From: Sanguibacter inulinus
Lineage (GTDB): Bacteria; Actinomycetota; Actinomycetes; Actinomycetales; Cellulomonadaceae
Direction: 5' to 3'
Length of the DNA: 64,000 bases
NCBI RefSeq assembly: GCF_013415325.1
Contig: NZ_JACBYE010000013.1
Location: forward strand, 1-64,000
How positions within the stretch are numbered: position 1 is the stretch's first letter; the number at the start of each line of letters is the position of its first letter. Positions 44,905-54,463 of the stretch are shown here, piece by piece. Below the pieces are notes generated by a model. The model was not told where the DNA came from. It searched no databases and saw nothing but the letters and a program-made list of their open reading frames with translations. Both the position numbers and the translations under genes were made by a program.

Positions 44905-46494
44905 CTAGCGCTGCGCGAGGCCCGTCCCGGCGGCCGCAGCCGACCCGCTGTCCCGGACCGAGAGCGCCGACTCGCGCACTGTGCGGTGCTCGTCGAGCAC
45001 TGTCTGCGCCGGTCGCGCGAGCGTGGTCTCCACCGTCGACCGCAAGGCGTCGAGTGCTGCGGTCTTGACCTTCTCCGCGCGCTCGTCGGCCGCAGCCGCG
45101 CGCGTCCGTGACCCGACGATCAGCAGGACGACAGCCACGAGGACTGCGGCGCCTGCCGCAGCCCCTGCCACCGCACCGAAGGCAGCCTCCACGTCGAAGA
45201 CCCCCGCGACCACGAGGATCGCGGCGACCGCGAGCACCACGGCCACGCCGAAGACCCACCACGCGGCCTTGCGCAGGCTCGTCGCCCTCGCAGATGGCGA
45301 GGCGTCGACAGGGACGGCCTCGAGGGCCCCGAGCAGCGCCGCGGAGATCGCGTCCTGCTCCGGGACGGCCTCGTCGAGAGACTGGGCCCAGGCAGGCTTC
45401 ATGCCGTCTGCCACCTTGCTGACCCACCGGCTGCGGATCACCCGGACGGCAGACTCTTGCGGGCTGCGGAACTCCGGTGCCCGGGTCGCGGTCCGACCCG
45501 AGCGGACGCTCGCGCGGACGTCGTCGACGACAGCCTGCACGCCGACCGCGACGGCGACGCGGTCGACCTCGCCCGGCACCAGCGGACCGACCTGCTCGAG
45601 GACGGACGCGGGGACCTCCTCGGCGATCCGGCGGCCTTCTCGGTCGAGCTCGTCGGCGAGACGGCGCGCCGCGACGCTGCGGCGGCTGACAGCCTCGCGC
45701 AAGGTCTCCCGGAGCTCGTCGATCCCCTCACCGGTGCGCGCAGACACCGCACGCACGTCGACCCCGACCAGACCGTCTTCGCGCAGGAGGCGTGAGACGT
45801 CGGCGACGAGGGCGTCACGACCAGCAGCCGCGACCGTGTCGATCTGGTTGAGCACCACGATCATCGACGCCTCGGCGCCGACGAAGGACTGCAGGTACCC
45901 GGCGTGCAGCGCCTCGTCGGCGTACTTCTGCGGGTCGACGACCCAGATGAGCAGGTCGACGAGAGGCAGGATCCTGTCGACGATCTCCCGGTGCGCGGAG
46001 GCGATCGAGTCGTGGTCGGGCAGGTCGAGGAGGATCAGCCCCGCGAGGGACTCCTCTTCCGCGCCGTCGAGCTCGGTGCCGCGGCTGATGCGGCGCTCGG
46101 TGTCCACCTCGAGCCAGTCGAGCAGCGGGGTCGCGTCGTCGCTCCAGGCGCAGGCCGTCACCCGGGCCGTCGTGGGGCGGCGCACCCCGACGTCGGCGAA
46201 GGTGAGCCTGGAGATCGCGTTGAAGGTGCTCGACTTTCCCGAGCCTGTGCCCCCGGCGAGCGCGACGATCGTGTGGTCGACGCCGAGGGCGAGCCGCTCG
46301 TCGGCCCCGGCGAGGACAGAGCGCGCATGGGCGGCGACCTGCGGGTCGAGCCTGTCTCCGGCGACCTCGAGGGCGTGCCGCAGGTTGGCGACGTGCTCGG
46401 AGTAGCGCGCTCCGTCCGTCGACGCGGTCTCGGCCGTGCGGCGGGCGGGGCGGGTGTCGGACGGGGTCACGGTGCGCTCCTGTGGAGTGGTCAT
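44905..46494 (-). CDS. GTPase pair B, second gene (membrane-associated)
   Basis: 529 residues. P-loop GGTGSGKSS at 81-89, RRPTT switch (106-109), G3 DLPDHDS at 157-163, G4 NQID at 216-219. Two or three hydrophobic helices at about 410-465 with an Ala/Gly-rich hairpin, then a helical tail. Its ATG comes one base after the stop of the first gene. It is the paralogue of 38057-39676, with the same VDHTIVALAG, VDPQKYAD and VLNQID motifs. N-terminal 30 residues are charged and not shared. Function unknown. Confidence 0.85.
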   Translation of the reverse strand: MTTPQERTVTPSDTRPARRTAETASTDGARYSEHVANLRHALEVAGDRLDPQVAAHARSVLAGADERLALGVDHTIVALAGGTGSGKSSTFNAISRLTFADVGVRRPTTARVTACAWSDDATPLLDWLEVDTERRISRGTELDGAEEESLAGLILLDLPDHDSIASAHREIVDRILPLVDLLIWVVDPQKYADEALHAGYLQSFVGAEASMIVVLNQIDTVAAAGRDALVADVSRLLREDGLVGVDVRAVSARTGEGIDELRETLREAVSRRSVAARRLADELDREGRRIAEEVPASVLEQVGPLVPGEVDRVAVAVGVQAVVDDVRASVRSGRTATRAPEFRSPQESAVRVIRSRWVSKVADGMKPAWAQSLDEAVPEQDAISAALLGALEAVPVDASPSARATSLRKAAWWVFGVAVVLAVAAILVVAGVFDVEAAFGAVAGAAAGAAVLVAVVLLIVGSRTRAAAADERAEKVKTAALDALRSTVETTLARPAQTVLDEHRTVRESALSVRDSGSAAAAGTGLAQR

Positions 46495-46495
46495 G

Positions 46496-48151
46496 TCAGG
46501 TCAGCTGGGCGAGCTCGGCGAGGCGGACCCGCAGGCCGATCGCCGCGTCGTCGGCCAGGGCGGGGTGGTCGAGCGCGGTCTGGACGGGGACACCCTGCGC
46601 GAGCACCGCGCCCTCGGCGGCGTCTGCGAGCCTGCTCGTCACCTCGGGGCTGAGGTCACGTCCGGCGTTGCCGAGCAGGCGTCCCAGCAGGTCTTCGGCG
46701 GCGGCCAGCCCGACCGCCGAGGCGAGCAGCAGGGCGGTGAGGCCGTCCCGCCCGAAGGCGCGGACCGCCGCGGCGTTCTGCTTGCCCTCGGACTCGTCGA
46801 TGCGCTCGATGTCGGCGCGCGCTGCGGCGACCCAGGCGTCGACGGCCTCGAGCGCGGACGCGTCGTCCTGGGCCTCCGTGACCTCGGGGACCAGACCTGC
46901 ACCACCCGGGAGCGGCTCGAGCGCGTCCCGCAGGGCGGCGCGGGCGTCAGCCGTGGCGACCGTGAGGATCGCCGTGGCAGCCTCACGGACCGTCTCGGTG
47001 AGGGCCTCGAGGTGCTCGTCGCGCGAACGGCCGCGGCGGGCCGAGCCACGGGCGAGGCCCGAGCGCGAGATCGCCTTGTCGAGCCTGGCGGGAGCCGTGA
47101 GCTGCGACCACCGGGTCTCGACAGCGCCGAGCGAGAGGCGACCGGACTCGACCACGAGGCGGGTCGCCTGCGCGACGGGCGGCAGGGCGGCGTCGGCGGC
47201 CCGGCGCAGCCGGACGGCGGCCGCGTGCTGGGCCTCGACGTGGCCGCTGAGCTCGTCGACCCACGGCGGGAGCGCCGCGAGCGAGCCGCGCAGCGTGCGC
47301 AAGATGACAGAGCGGGCCCTGTCGGCGCCGCCGAGCGTGCGCAGCCAGCGTTCGATCGGGGCGACCGACGACGCGTCGAGGAGTCCTTCGTGGGGACCGG
47401 CGTCAGGGACCACGAACAGCGGTGCGCTCTCCATCCGGTGCTCGCGCAGCCTGTTGAGGAGGTCACCGCGGACCGTGGTGAGCGAGGCCTTGGGCGCGCG
47501 GTTGAGCACCATCGCGACTGTCGCACCGCGCTCGACGGCACCTTCGAGGGTCCGCCAGGGCAGGGCGTCACCGTAGCGGGCCGCCGTGGTGACGAACAGC
47601 CAGAGGTCAGCGCCCTCGAGGAGCCGGCTGGCCGTCTCGCGGTTCTCGTCGAGGACGGAGTCGAGGTCCGGTGCGTCGAGCAGGGCGATGCCCCGCGGGA
47701 CGTTCACGTTGGCGACAGACCGCACGGCACCCACGAGCGGGGTGCCCTCGATGACCTCGGCGTCCTGCGGGTTGTAGACGACGACGGGCTCGCGGGTGGT
47801 CGGGCGGATCACCGACGCCTCGGAGACCTCTTCGTGGAGCAGGGAGTTGAGCAGGGTCGACTTGCCGGCCCCTGTCGAGCCGGCGATGACAACGACGGCC
47901 GGGCTGGAGAGCTCTTTGAGCCGTGGGAGCAGGTGGTCGTCGAGCTGGTCGACGAGACGCGAGCGTTGACCTGCCGCCACGTCTGATCCCTCGATCGACA
48001 GCGGGAGCTCGACCGCGGCGACGTCACGGCGCAGGTCTGTCACCACGTCGAAGACCGTGACGTGCGGCTCGGCGACGTCGGCGCTCGACCCAGACGGCTG
48101 CGACGACGGACCTGCCGACCCCTGGGACTGACGACCGCTGCTGATGCTCAC
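46496..48151 (-). CDS. GTPase pair B, first gene (dynamin-like)
   Basis: 551 residues from GTG 48151, chosen because GAGAAT lies 6 nt upstream (leaderless spacing) and the reading upstream is not family-like. P-loop GSTGAGKST at 91-99, RPTTR, G3 DAPDLDS at 159-165; LNRAPK at 216-221 occupies the place of NKxD and lacks the Asp. Long helical region and an amphipathic or hydrophobic segment near GLTALLLASAVGLAAA. Paralogue of 39676-42159 but without the low-complexity tail. First gene of pair B. Confidence 0.85.
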   Translation of the reverse strand: MSISSGRQSQGSAGPSSQPSGSSADVAEPHVTVFDVVTDLRRDVAAVELPLSIEGSDVAAGQRSRLVDQLDDHLLPRLKELSSPAVVVIAGSTGAGKSTLLNSLLHEEVSEASVIRPTTREPVVVYNPQDAEVIEGTPLVGAVRSVANVNVPRGIALLDAPDLDSVLDENRETASRLLEGADLWLFVTTAARYGDALPWRTLEGAVERGATVAMVLNRAPKASLTTVRGDLLNRLREHRMESAPLFVVPDAGPHEGLLDASSVAPIERWLRTLGGADRARSVILRTLRGSLAALPPWVDELSGHVEAQHAAAVRLRRAADAALPPVAQATRLVVESGRLSLGAVETRWSQLTAPARLDKAISRSGLARGSARRGRSRDEHLEALTETVREAATAILTVATADARAALRDALEPLPGGAGLVPEVTEAQDDASALEAVDAWVAAARADIERIDESEGKQNAAAVRAFGRDGLTALLLASAVGLAAAEDLLGRLLGNAGRDLSPEVTSRLADAAEGAVLAQGVPVQTALDHPALADDAAIGLRVRLAELAQLT

Positions 48152-48157
48152 CCGACG

Positions 48158-48163
48158 ATTCTC
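48158..48163 (-). promoter_or_regulatory. Leaderless -10 element of GTPase pair B
   Basis: GAGAAT on the minus strand, exactly 6 nt before GTG 48151. Confidence 0.45.
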
Positions 48164-48215
48164 GCCCGCAACGGTGGTCAGGCCAAACGCGCGCGCCGGG
48201 TGAGGCCTGCCGATC

Positions 48216-49133
48216 TCACCCGGTCTGGCCGGCATGCCGGACGAGGCGTGCCCGCACGGCGGCCAGGACGTCCGGGGTGACGCCTGCTGCCTCGGCGTAC
48301 GCCTCGAGGGAGCCGTAGGTGTCCTCGACGGCGTCGAGGGCGGTCCGGAGGTACGAGGGGCGGACTGTCGTGAACGCTGCCCAGAACGCCGGGGGTACCC
48401 CGGGGACGTCCGGGAGCGTGGCCGCGAGCGTCGGGGCTGACGAGGCCGACCTCAGGTACTCCTCGAGGACATCGTCCCGCGAGACCCCGCAGAGCAGCTG
48501 GACGACGGCGACGACCCAGCCCGTGCGGTCCTTTCCTGCCGAGCAGTGCACCAGGACGGCTCCGGGCTCGGAGGCGAGGGTCTCGAAGGCTCCCGCGACG
48601 GCCTCGAGCGCGGCAGGATCTTCGGCGAAGCCTGCGTAGAGGCGGTGCATGAGGTTCTCCCCCGCCGCAGCGGGGTCGTCGCTGCTCGCGAGGCGCGCGA
48701 GCATCTCCCGCGGGTCGGCCGGAGCGCCCTGGGCCCCGGCGCCCTCGGGCTCGGCGTGCGAGCGGCCGAGGTCGCCGAAGGGCAGCCGGACCTGGCGGGT
48801 CCCGGCAGGCAGCACGTCGGCTCCGTCGCGCTCGACCTCGTGGTCGCCCCGCAGGTCCAGGACCGCAGAGACACCGAGGCGCTCGAGCGTCGCGACACCC
48901 TCACGAGCGAGAGTGCTGAGCGAGGCAGAGCGGAGCAGCACCCCGCCGCGCAGCACCGGCCCTGGTCCTGCGTCACCCGCGGAGCTGCCGGCGCTGCTTC
49001 CCCCAGGCTCGCCAGGTGCGGACGGACGACCGACGTCACGGGCGTTCCACGTCCCGGCGAGGTCGAGCACCGGGTGGTCGTGCGTCACGGTTCCTGCGGT
49101 CGGGGTCGCGCTCGCCTGTGCTGCCTGGTCCAT
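48216..49133 (-). CDS. Tyrosine/dual-specificity protein phosphatase (PtpB/DUF1460-like Y_phosphatase3)
   Basis: 305 residues. The phosphatase P-loop VHCSAGKDRTG (HCX5R) is intact, and LDLRGDHEVERDG precedes it, as in PtpB-type enzymes that act on phosphotyrosine and phosphoinositides. The N-terminus has a Gly/Ser/Ala-rich stretch of about 25 residues. Start ATG 49133, with GAGAGG upstream. It is 64 bp downstream... in transcription order it follows no close gene and precedes nothing: its 3' end lies 64 bp from the divergent side of GTPase pair B's start, on the same strand, so it may be read into pair B. Confidence 0.88.
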   Translation of the reverse strand: MDQAAQASATPTAGTVTHDHPVLDLAGTWNARDVGRPSAPGEPGGSSAGSSAGDAGPGPVLRGGVLLRSASLSTLAREGVATLERLGVSAVLDLRGDHEVERDGADVLPAGTRQVRLPFGDLGRSHAEPEGAGAQGAPADPREMLARLASSDDPAAAGENLMHRLYAGFAEDPAALEAVAGAFETLASEPGAVLVHCSAGKDRTGWVVAVVQLLCGVSRDDVLEEYLRSASSAPTLAATLPDVPGVPPAFWAAFTTVRPSYLRTALDAVEDTYGSLEAYAEAAGVTPDVLAAVRARLVRHAGQTG

Positions 49134-49462
49134 GCGTCTGCCTCTCGTCGGCCAGTCGGTCGTCCTGAGACCACCCTGGCACGCTCCGGGCACTCGCGAG
49201 CGGTGAGGGCCGACGACCACGGGGCTGGGCCTCGCCGTCCAGGTGCACCCACGGGGCGTCCCAGGAGCCGAGCCGCCCGACCGGGTGCTCCGAGACAGGT
49301 ACCACGCGCACGACGACCGAGGCGCACCTGCGCAGGCATGCACCGCGGCACCTGCGCGGGCGCGCACCGGTGGCGGGGACCCAGGTGCTCGTGGGGCCCC
49401 GCCACCGGTGGTCGGGCTGCGTCCGCAGCCCGACCCTCACCGCTCCGGCACGCCGCCGGCCG
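49134..49462. other. Gap between surface protein and phosphatase
   Basis: 329 bp. Contains two hairpins ending the surface-protein transcript (49365-49434) and the phosphatase leader. A GCACCTGCGC direct repeat lies near 49323 and 49348. Confidence 0.55.
49365..49434 (-). terminator. Double hairpin after the surface-protein gene
   Basis: Stem 1: 10 bp (49411-49420 with 49425-49434, 4-nt loop), 29 bp after the stop. Stem 2: 14 bp (49365-49378 with 49397-49410). Adjacent hairpins suggest a strong terminator or a 3'-stabilising structure. Confidence 0.8.
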
Positions 49463-52400
49463 CTACAGCCTCCCGTCCCGCGTCAGCCCGTCACGCCTGC
49501 GGCGGCTCCCGACGAGCATCGCCCCCAGGGCGAGCAGACCGGTGCCCAGCAGGGCCGCCGCGCCGATCTCGGCCCCGGTGCGAGGCAGGTACGACGGCGA
49601 GGAGACGACACCTCGACCACCGCGGGGCACCGCGCCGGACGCCGGGGCCACCGTGGGCGGGTCGACGACCGGTGGGTTGGCGTCGCAGTCCGGGGTCGCC
49701 GGCGGGTAGACGAGGGTCGACCCTGTCGACGGGTTCACCCGGACCTCCACGACGGTCTCGCCGCGCAGCTCGTAGAACGGGGCTGCAGGGTCGAGGAACC
49801 ATGTGCCGTCTGCCCTCTGCGTCCAGCCGGGCCAGGCGACGGGATCACCGTCGGCGTCGACAGCAGCACCGGGCCACAGCTGTTCGCCCGTGATGGTGTC
49901 ACCCTGGACCCAGCCGTCGGGCAGCGTGACCCGGTCGACCTGCGAGGCGCCGTCGGCGAGGAGCGCTGCGGTGTCGGCGGCACCGATCGTCACGTCCCGG
50001 GCCTCGTAGGCCGCTGCGGTCCACCAGATCAGGGCGACGACAGGGTCTCCCACGACGTTCGACGGCGTGACCTCGTACGAGACGTACGGCGTGTCGTTCA
50101 CGCAGACCGCGAGCGCCGTGACGGCCACGGACTTCACGGGGACCGTGTCGGTCGCGCAGTTGTCTGCGAGGTCGGCGTCGAGCCCTGCCGAGGAGACGCA
50201 GGCGGTGTTGACGATGTCGTCGTGGGCGCCGCCCGGGACGGCCCGCGGGACGTCACCGACCAGGACCGCGTAGGTGAAGGTCGCGACCTCCCCGGCGGCG
50301 AGGTCGCCGTCGGAGCTGGCTGTGAGCAGCCCGTCGACGATCTGCGCCGTCCAGCCTGCGGGTACGACCAGCGTGCCCTCGACATAGTCGACCGAGTCCG
50401 GCAGCGGGTCGGTGACGACCACGTCGGCGGCGGGGTCGACGCCGACGTTCGTGACCTCGACCGTGTAGTCCAGGCGCTGGCCCGAGCCGGAGTCGACGGC
50501 GTCGTCGACCACAGCCGCGTGGGTCTTGGCGACCGACAGGTCGACCTCCCCCGTCGGGTGGTCTGTCTCGCAGCCGTTCTCGACGAGGGCCTGGAAGGCT
50601 CCCGCCAGGAAGGTCGCGGCGGCGAGCTCACGTCCCACGGGCGGCAGCTCGGCCGGGCAGCGCCCACCGGGAGTCCCGGCAGTCACCACGTTGTGGAGCG
50701 TCCCTGCGGTCTCGACCTCGGAGACCACGACCGCGTACTGCACGGTCGCCTCTGCGGCTCCGACGACGAGGTCGGGGAGCTGCCAGGTGAGCAGCCCGGT
50801 CTCCGGGTCGAGGGCGAGGCTCGGGTCGAGGGGCTCGACGAGCGTCGCGTCGTCGAGCACGTCGGTGAGGTCGTCGACAGCTGTGGCTCCGAGGACGTCG
50901 ACCTGCCCGTCGTTGACGGCGTGCAGGGTGTAGGTGACGGTCTGGCCCTCGGTGACGACGGAGCCGTCGGCGGGGTCGCTCGTCTTGGACAGCAGCCACG
51001 AGGGCGGCGGGGGGACGTCGTCGTTGACGAAGACGCAGGTCACCGAGTCGAGCGCGGCCAGGTTGACCGAGGTCGCGGGGACGAAGGTGTCCCCTGGGCC
51101 TGTGCTGCACTCGAGGGAGGCGAGCGCGTAGCCCTCGGGTCCGGACTCGGTGAGGTCGTAGACGGTCCCGGGTCGGACCTGGACCGTCACACCCTCGGTC
51201 GAGCCGGTGACGCTCTCGGTGACGACGTCGTCAGGGACGTCGCCCGTGGGGGTCGCTGTGAGCGACCAGTCGGCGGGCTCGGCGGTCCCGGTGTCGTCGT
51301 TGACGACCTCCTTGACCAGGGTGAGCGTGGCCGACTGGTTCACCGAGGTGCACCGGACCCGGAACCCGAGCGGGACGGTGACACCGCCGTTGATCCCGTC
51401 GTTGAAGCCTGGGACCACTGTGCCGTCTTCGGTGACCTGCTCGCACTGCCACGACCCTGTCGAGGGTGGGACGAGCACGGCGCCGGGCCGGATCGTCTGC
51501 ACGTAGCGTCCGTCTCCGGACTCCACGAGCGGGTAGCGCACGCCCGGGGTGACCAGGGCTGTCGCGCCGGGAGTTCCCGTCGCACCGGACGGGCCGGGGA
51601 GGGACCCGTCCGGTGCGACGGCGTCTAGGGCCCAGTCGGTGGGCTGAGCCGGTCCGCCGGCCACCTGCTTGACGAGCGTGAGCTCTGCCTCGCAGGTGAC
51701 GGTGTTGGTGACCGTGAGGCGGTTGCCGTCTCCGGCCTCGAGGGTGATCGTCGACGGGACGGGGAGGTCGACCGTCTGGCCGTCTTGCTCGGTGATCCGC
51801 GAGCCGGTGACCTCGCAGAGGTCGCGACCGGTGATCGCGGTGGTCTCGGCGACCTCGACCTGCGCCCCCTCGACGAAGCCGTCGCGCGGGGAGGACCAGG
51901 GCTGCGGGGTCTGGTCGACCGTGAGCTGCGCGGCGAGGCCGATCGGCTGGTTGCCCTCGGTGTAGGTGGTCCCGTTGACCACCCACTCCTTGTCGACGGT
52001 CAGGCTCGCCTGAGGCTGCGGTGCCCTGTTGTAGACGGTGCAGGTGATCGCGGCCGTCGCCGGTGCGTCGACGCTGAAGCCGAGCGCGTCGTCGGGGTCG
52101 TTGGTGACCTCGACGGGGTCGCCCGTGGCGATGTCCGTGCACACAGCCCGTTTCGAGGCCTGCGTGACGAGGGTGAAGCCGTCCTTCTGCTGCTCGGTCA
52201 CGGTGACCGTCGCCGTCGACGACCCACCCGCGTACTCGAGCGGGAAGTTCACGGCGCCCGTCCCGGAGACCGTGGTGCCCGACTGCTCGGACGGTGTGAC
52301 ACCGGGGCTCGAGGTGCTCGCCTCGAAGGTCCAGCCGCCCGAGGGGGTGGCCCCCGTGACGGTCTCGCCTGTGGTGGAGGACGGGACGACCTGCTTGACG

Positions 52401-54019
52401 ACGCTCACCGACCCGTTGCACGTGCCGAGCGCGAGGTCGCGCAGGGCCTCGCCCGCCTCGGCGTAGTCGTCGGTCTGGTAGTAGTCCGACCCGGCGGCAG
52501 GACCGGAGATCGCGCGCAGGTTGTCGGGGGCACCCCCGAGCCCGTCGCCGACACCGACGGCGATGACCCGGGTGCCCTCGGCCTTGACGGCGTTGGCGGA
52601 GAAGATGCCGTTCTCGACCTCGCGGAAGCGGGTGAGGTCACCCGGGCCCTCGTGGGCCGCGTACACCGTGGGGTTCCCGTCGGTGAGGACCACCGCGACG
52701 TCGAAGGCCGTCGACGAGGCCGCCACCTGGTAGAGGCCACGGTCCCAGTTGGTGTCAAAACCTGCGGTGTAGCTCGCGATGCGGTTCTTGACGGTCTGCG
52801 CACCCGCGGGGGTCGAGACCGGGGTCAGCCCGAGGTTCGCGCCTGTCGCCGCAGGGGCGTTGTCGGCGAAGGTGAAGAGGGCGACCGAGCTCGGCGTCCC
52901 CGTGAGCGAGTCGACGAAAGTCGAGGCTGCGCCGCGCATCTCGGTGATGTACCGGCCGACGGACCCGGAGAGGTCGACGACCAGCGCGACACGCAGCCCG
53001 CACTGGGCCGGGAGGCCCGGGTCGGCGAGCGAGCTCTGCCAGATGCCGCCCGAGGCCGTGAACCCGCGTCCCGAGCTCACCATGAAGTCGGTGGTCGAGG
53101 TGTAGGTGGTGCCGCCGCGGAGCTGGAGGCCTGTGCGGAACTGGTAGGTCTGCGACGTCGTGTCGCCGCCGACAGCCAGAGCCGCGTTGGCGAAGTAGCC
53201 GCTCGGCGCGGCGCCAGCCTGCTTGACCCAGAACCTCGCGTCACGGTTCACGCCGCCGTCACCGGTCTCGGGGACGACAAAGCTGCAGTCGCCGGTCGCG
53301 TCAGAGACGCAGGTCGCCCACGGCTCGAGCCTCGGGGTCGTCGCGCCAGCGGTCCCCCCGTCGAAGAGCTGGAGCGTCACGCCGGCGAGCGGGGACACCT
53401 GGGTCAGGGTCGTGCGGATGCCGCCGACCTTGACGGTCACGACCGACTGGGTGGTCGTGGGGTCGGGCACCACGGCAGGGACGACCTCGTCGTCGACCGC
53501 TGCCGCGGCGTCTGGGACGCCGGGCTGCGGGGCAGCCGAGCGGGACTGGGGCGCAGGAGCCGGGGACGTCGGTGTCGCGGGCTCGTCGGTCGCCGGGTCG
53601 GGGACCGTCGGCTCAGGCGTGGTAGGTCCGGGGGCTGCCGGTCCGACAGGCACCGGGTCGACGGGTGCGGGCTCGACAGGTGCGGGCTCGACAGCCGGCG
53701 GTGCGGGGTCGACAGGGTCTGGAGGTGCGGGTTCCTCCACGACCGGCGGCACAGGCTCCGGCTCGACGACAGGAGCCGGGTCCGGCACCGTCGTCTGCGC
53801 GGGGTCGACCGCTGCGAGATCGTCGGGGCTCGGAGCGCTCGCGGCGGTGCGAGCGGTCTCGACGAGCTCCTCGGACGCCGCCGCAGGTGCCGGGGGGAGA
53901 GCAGCGCCGCTCACCACACCCCCGAGCACGAGCGACGGGACCACGACGACGGCGAAGCGTGCTCTGCTGGCGAGGGACCGTAGTCCTCCCCCGGCCAGAC
54001 TTCCTGCTCTTCTCTTCAT
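49463..54019 (-). CDS. LPXTG-anchored surface protein with von Willebrand factor A domain
   Basis: 1518 residues. Signal peptide (about 1-48, ending AAAS), Pro/Val/Glu/Asp-rich stalk at 75-190, a domain near 195-335, then a vWA domain at about 342-535 with MIDAS DLSGS at 349-353. Four or so beta-domains follow, each beginning V.K-type (SVVKQVV, TVDKEWV, TLVKQVA, TLVKEVV), resembling SpaA/CnaB-like or DUF5979 repeats, and two DUF11-like domains (SKTSDPADG, VAKTHAAV). The end is a sorting signal: LPRTG at 1478-1482, a hydrophobic helix and Arg-rich tail, so sortase links it to the wall. It resembles pilus-tip adhesins. No sortase or pilin gene is nearby. ATG 54019, GGAAGG upstream. Confidence 0.93.
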   Translation of the reverse strand: MKRRAGSLAGGGLRSLASRARFAVVVVPSLVLGGVVSGAALPPAPAAASEELVETARTAASAPSPDDLAAVDPAQTTVPDPAPVVEPEPVPPVVEEPAPPDPVDPAPPAVEPAPVEPAPVDPVPVGPAAPGPTTPEPTVPDPATDEPATPTSPAPAPQSRSAAPQPGVPDAAAAVDDEVVPAVVPDPTTTQSVVTVKVGGIRTTLTQVSPLAGVTLQLFDGGTAGATTPRLEPWATCVSDATGDCSFVVPETGDGGVNRDARFWVKQAGAAPSGYFANAALAVGGDTTSQTYQFRTGLQLRGGTTYTSTTDFMVSSGRGFTASGGIWQSSLADPGLPAQCGLRVALVVDLSGSVGRYITEMRGAASTFVDSLTGTPSSVALFTFADNAPAATGANLGLTPVSTPAGAQTVKNRIASYTAGFDTNWDRGLYQVAASSTAFDVAVVLTDGNPTVYAAHEGPGDLTRFREVENGIFSANAVKAEGTRVIAVGVGDGLGGAPDNLRAISGPAAGSDYYQTDDYAEAGEALRDLALGTCNGSVSVVKQVVPSSTTGETVTGATPSGGWTFEASTSSPGVTPSEQSGTTVSGTGAVNFPLEYAGGSSTATVTVTEQQKDGFTLVTQASKRAVCTDIATGDPVEVTNDPDDALGFSVDAPATAAITCTVYNRAPQPQASLTVDKEWVVNGTTYTEGNQPIGLAAQLTVDQTPQPWSSPRDGFVEGAQVEVAETTAITGRDLCEVTGSRITEQDGQTVDLPVPSTITLEAGDGNRLTVTNTVTCEAELTLVKQVAGGPAQPTDWALDAVAPDGSLPGPSGATGTPGATALVTPGVRYPLVESGDGRYVQTIRPGAVLVPPSTGSWQCEQVTEDGTVVPGFNDGINGGVTVPLGFRVRCTSVNQSATLTLVKEVVNDDTGTAEPADWSLTATPTGDVPDDVVTESVTGSTEGVTVQVRPGTVYDLTESGPEGYALASLECSTGPGDTFVPATSVNLAALDSVTCVFVNDDVPPPPSWLLSKTSDPADGSVVTEGQTVTYTLHAVNDGQVDVLGATAVDDLTDVLDDATLVEPLDPSLALDPETGLLTWQLPDLVVGAAEATVQYAVVVSEVETAGTLHNVVTAGTPGGRCPAELPPVGRELAAATFLAGAFQALVENGCETDHPTGEVDLSVAKTHAAVVDDAVDSGSGQRLDYTVEVTNVGVDPAADVVVTDPLPDSVDYVEGTLVVPAGWTAQIVDGLLTASSDGDLAAGEVATFTYAVLVGDVPRAVPGGAHDDIVNTACVSSAGLDADLADNCATDTVPVKSVAVTALAVCVNDTPYVSYEVTPSNVVGDPVVALIWWTAAAYEARDVTIGAADTAALLADGASQVDRVTLPDGWVQGDTITGEQLWPGAAVDADGDPVAWPGWTQRADGTWFLDPAAPFYELRGETVVEVRVNPSTGSTLVYPPATPDCDANPPVVDPPTVAPASGAVPRGGRGVVSSPSYLPRTGAEIGAAALLGTGLLALGAMLVGSRRRRDGLTRDGRL

Positions 54020-54463
54020 GATCGACCTTCCAGCGACAGTGACTCCGAGACGTCTTGCCTGTCGCCGACGCTAGGCCCGGGAGACCGGCGACCAGCGGGG
54101 AGATCGCTCAACCACCCCGCCCCTCACCCGGATTGCACCCGCTCGGTCCGGCCCGTGACCTGGCGCTCGCCCGTCGTCCACCCCGGTCGTCACCCGTCGC
54201 GGGCAGGCCGCCTCACCCCGAGCCGGGCGCAGACCACCCGCCGCTCGGTCGAGGGTCACCCCAGGCCCACCCGTGGCTCACCCCGGCACGTCCAGGGGGC
54301 ACCCCGGTGTCACCCCGGCGGGACAGCGGGCCTCACGGGACGCGTGGGAGACCGTGCGGGAGTGGAGGTCTCCCCGACCGCGCGGCTGTGGCCCGGTCAA
54401 GGGAGACGGGGCAGCGGGGTGTCGGGACGGGAGCACGAACCTTCGCGCGCGGCGGCTGCTGCG
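54020..54463. other. C-rich spacer upstream of the surface-protein gene
   Basis: 444 bp. The plus strand is strikingly rich in CACCC/CACCCCGG motifs (about a dozen between 54110 and 54320), degenerate rather than tandem. The promoter of the surface-protein gene must lie here. No gene supported. Confidence 0.5.

Noticed and set aside
49370-53983. Long frames antisense to the surface-protein gene
   Set aside because: Gly/Arg/Asp-rich shadow; the surface protein has signal peptide, MIDAS and LPRTG.
49463-54019. Surface protein as phage tail fibre
   Set aside because: Sorting signal and vWA domain, no phage genes near.
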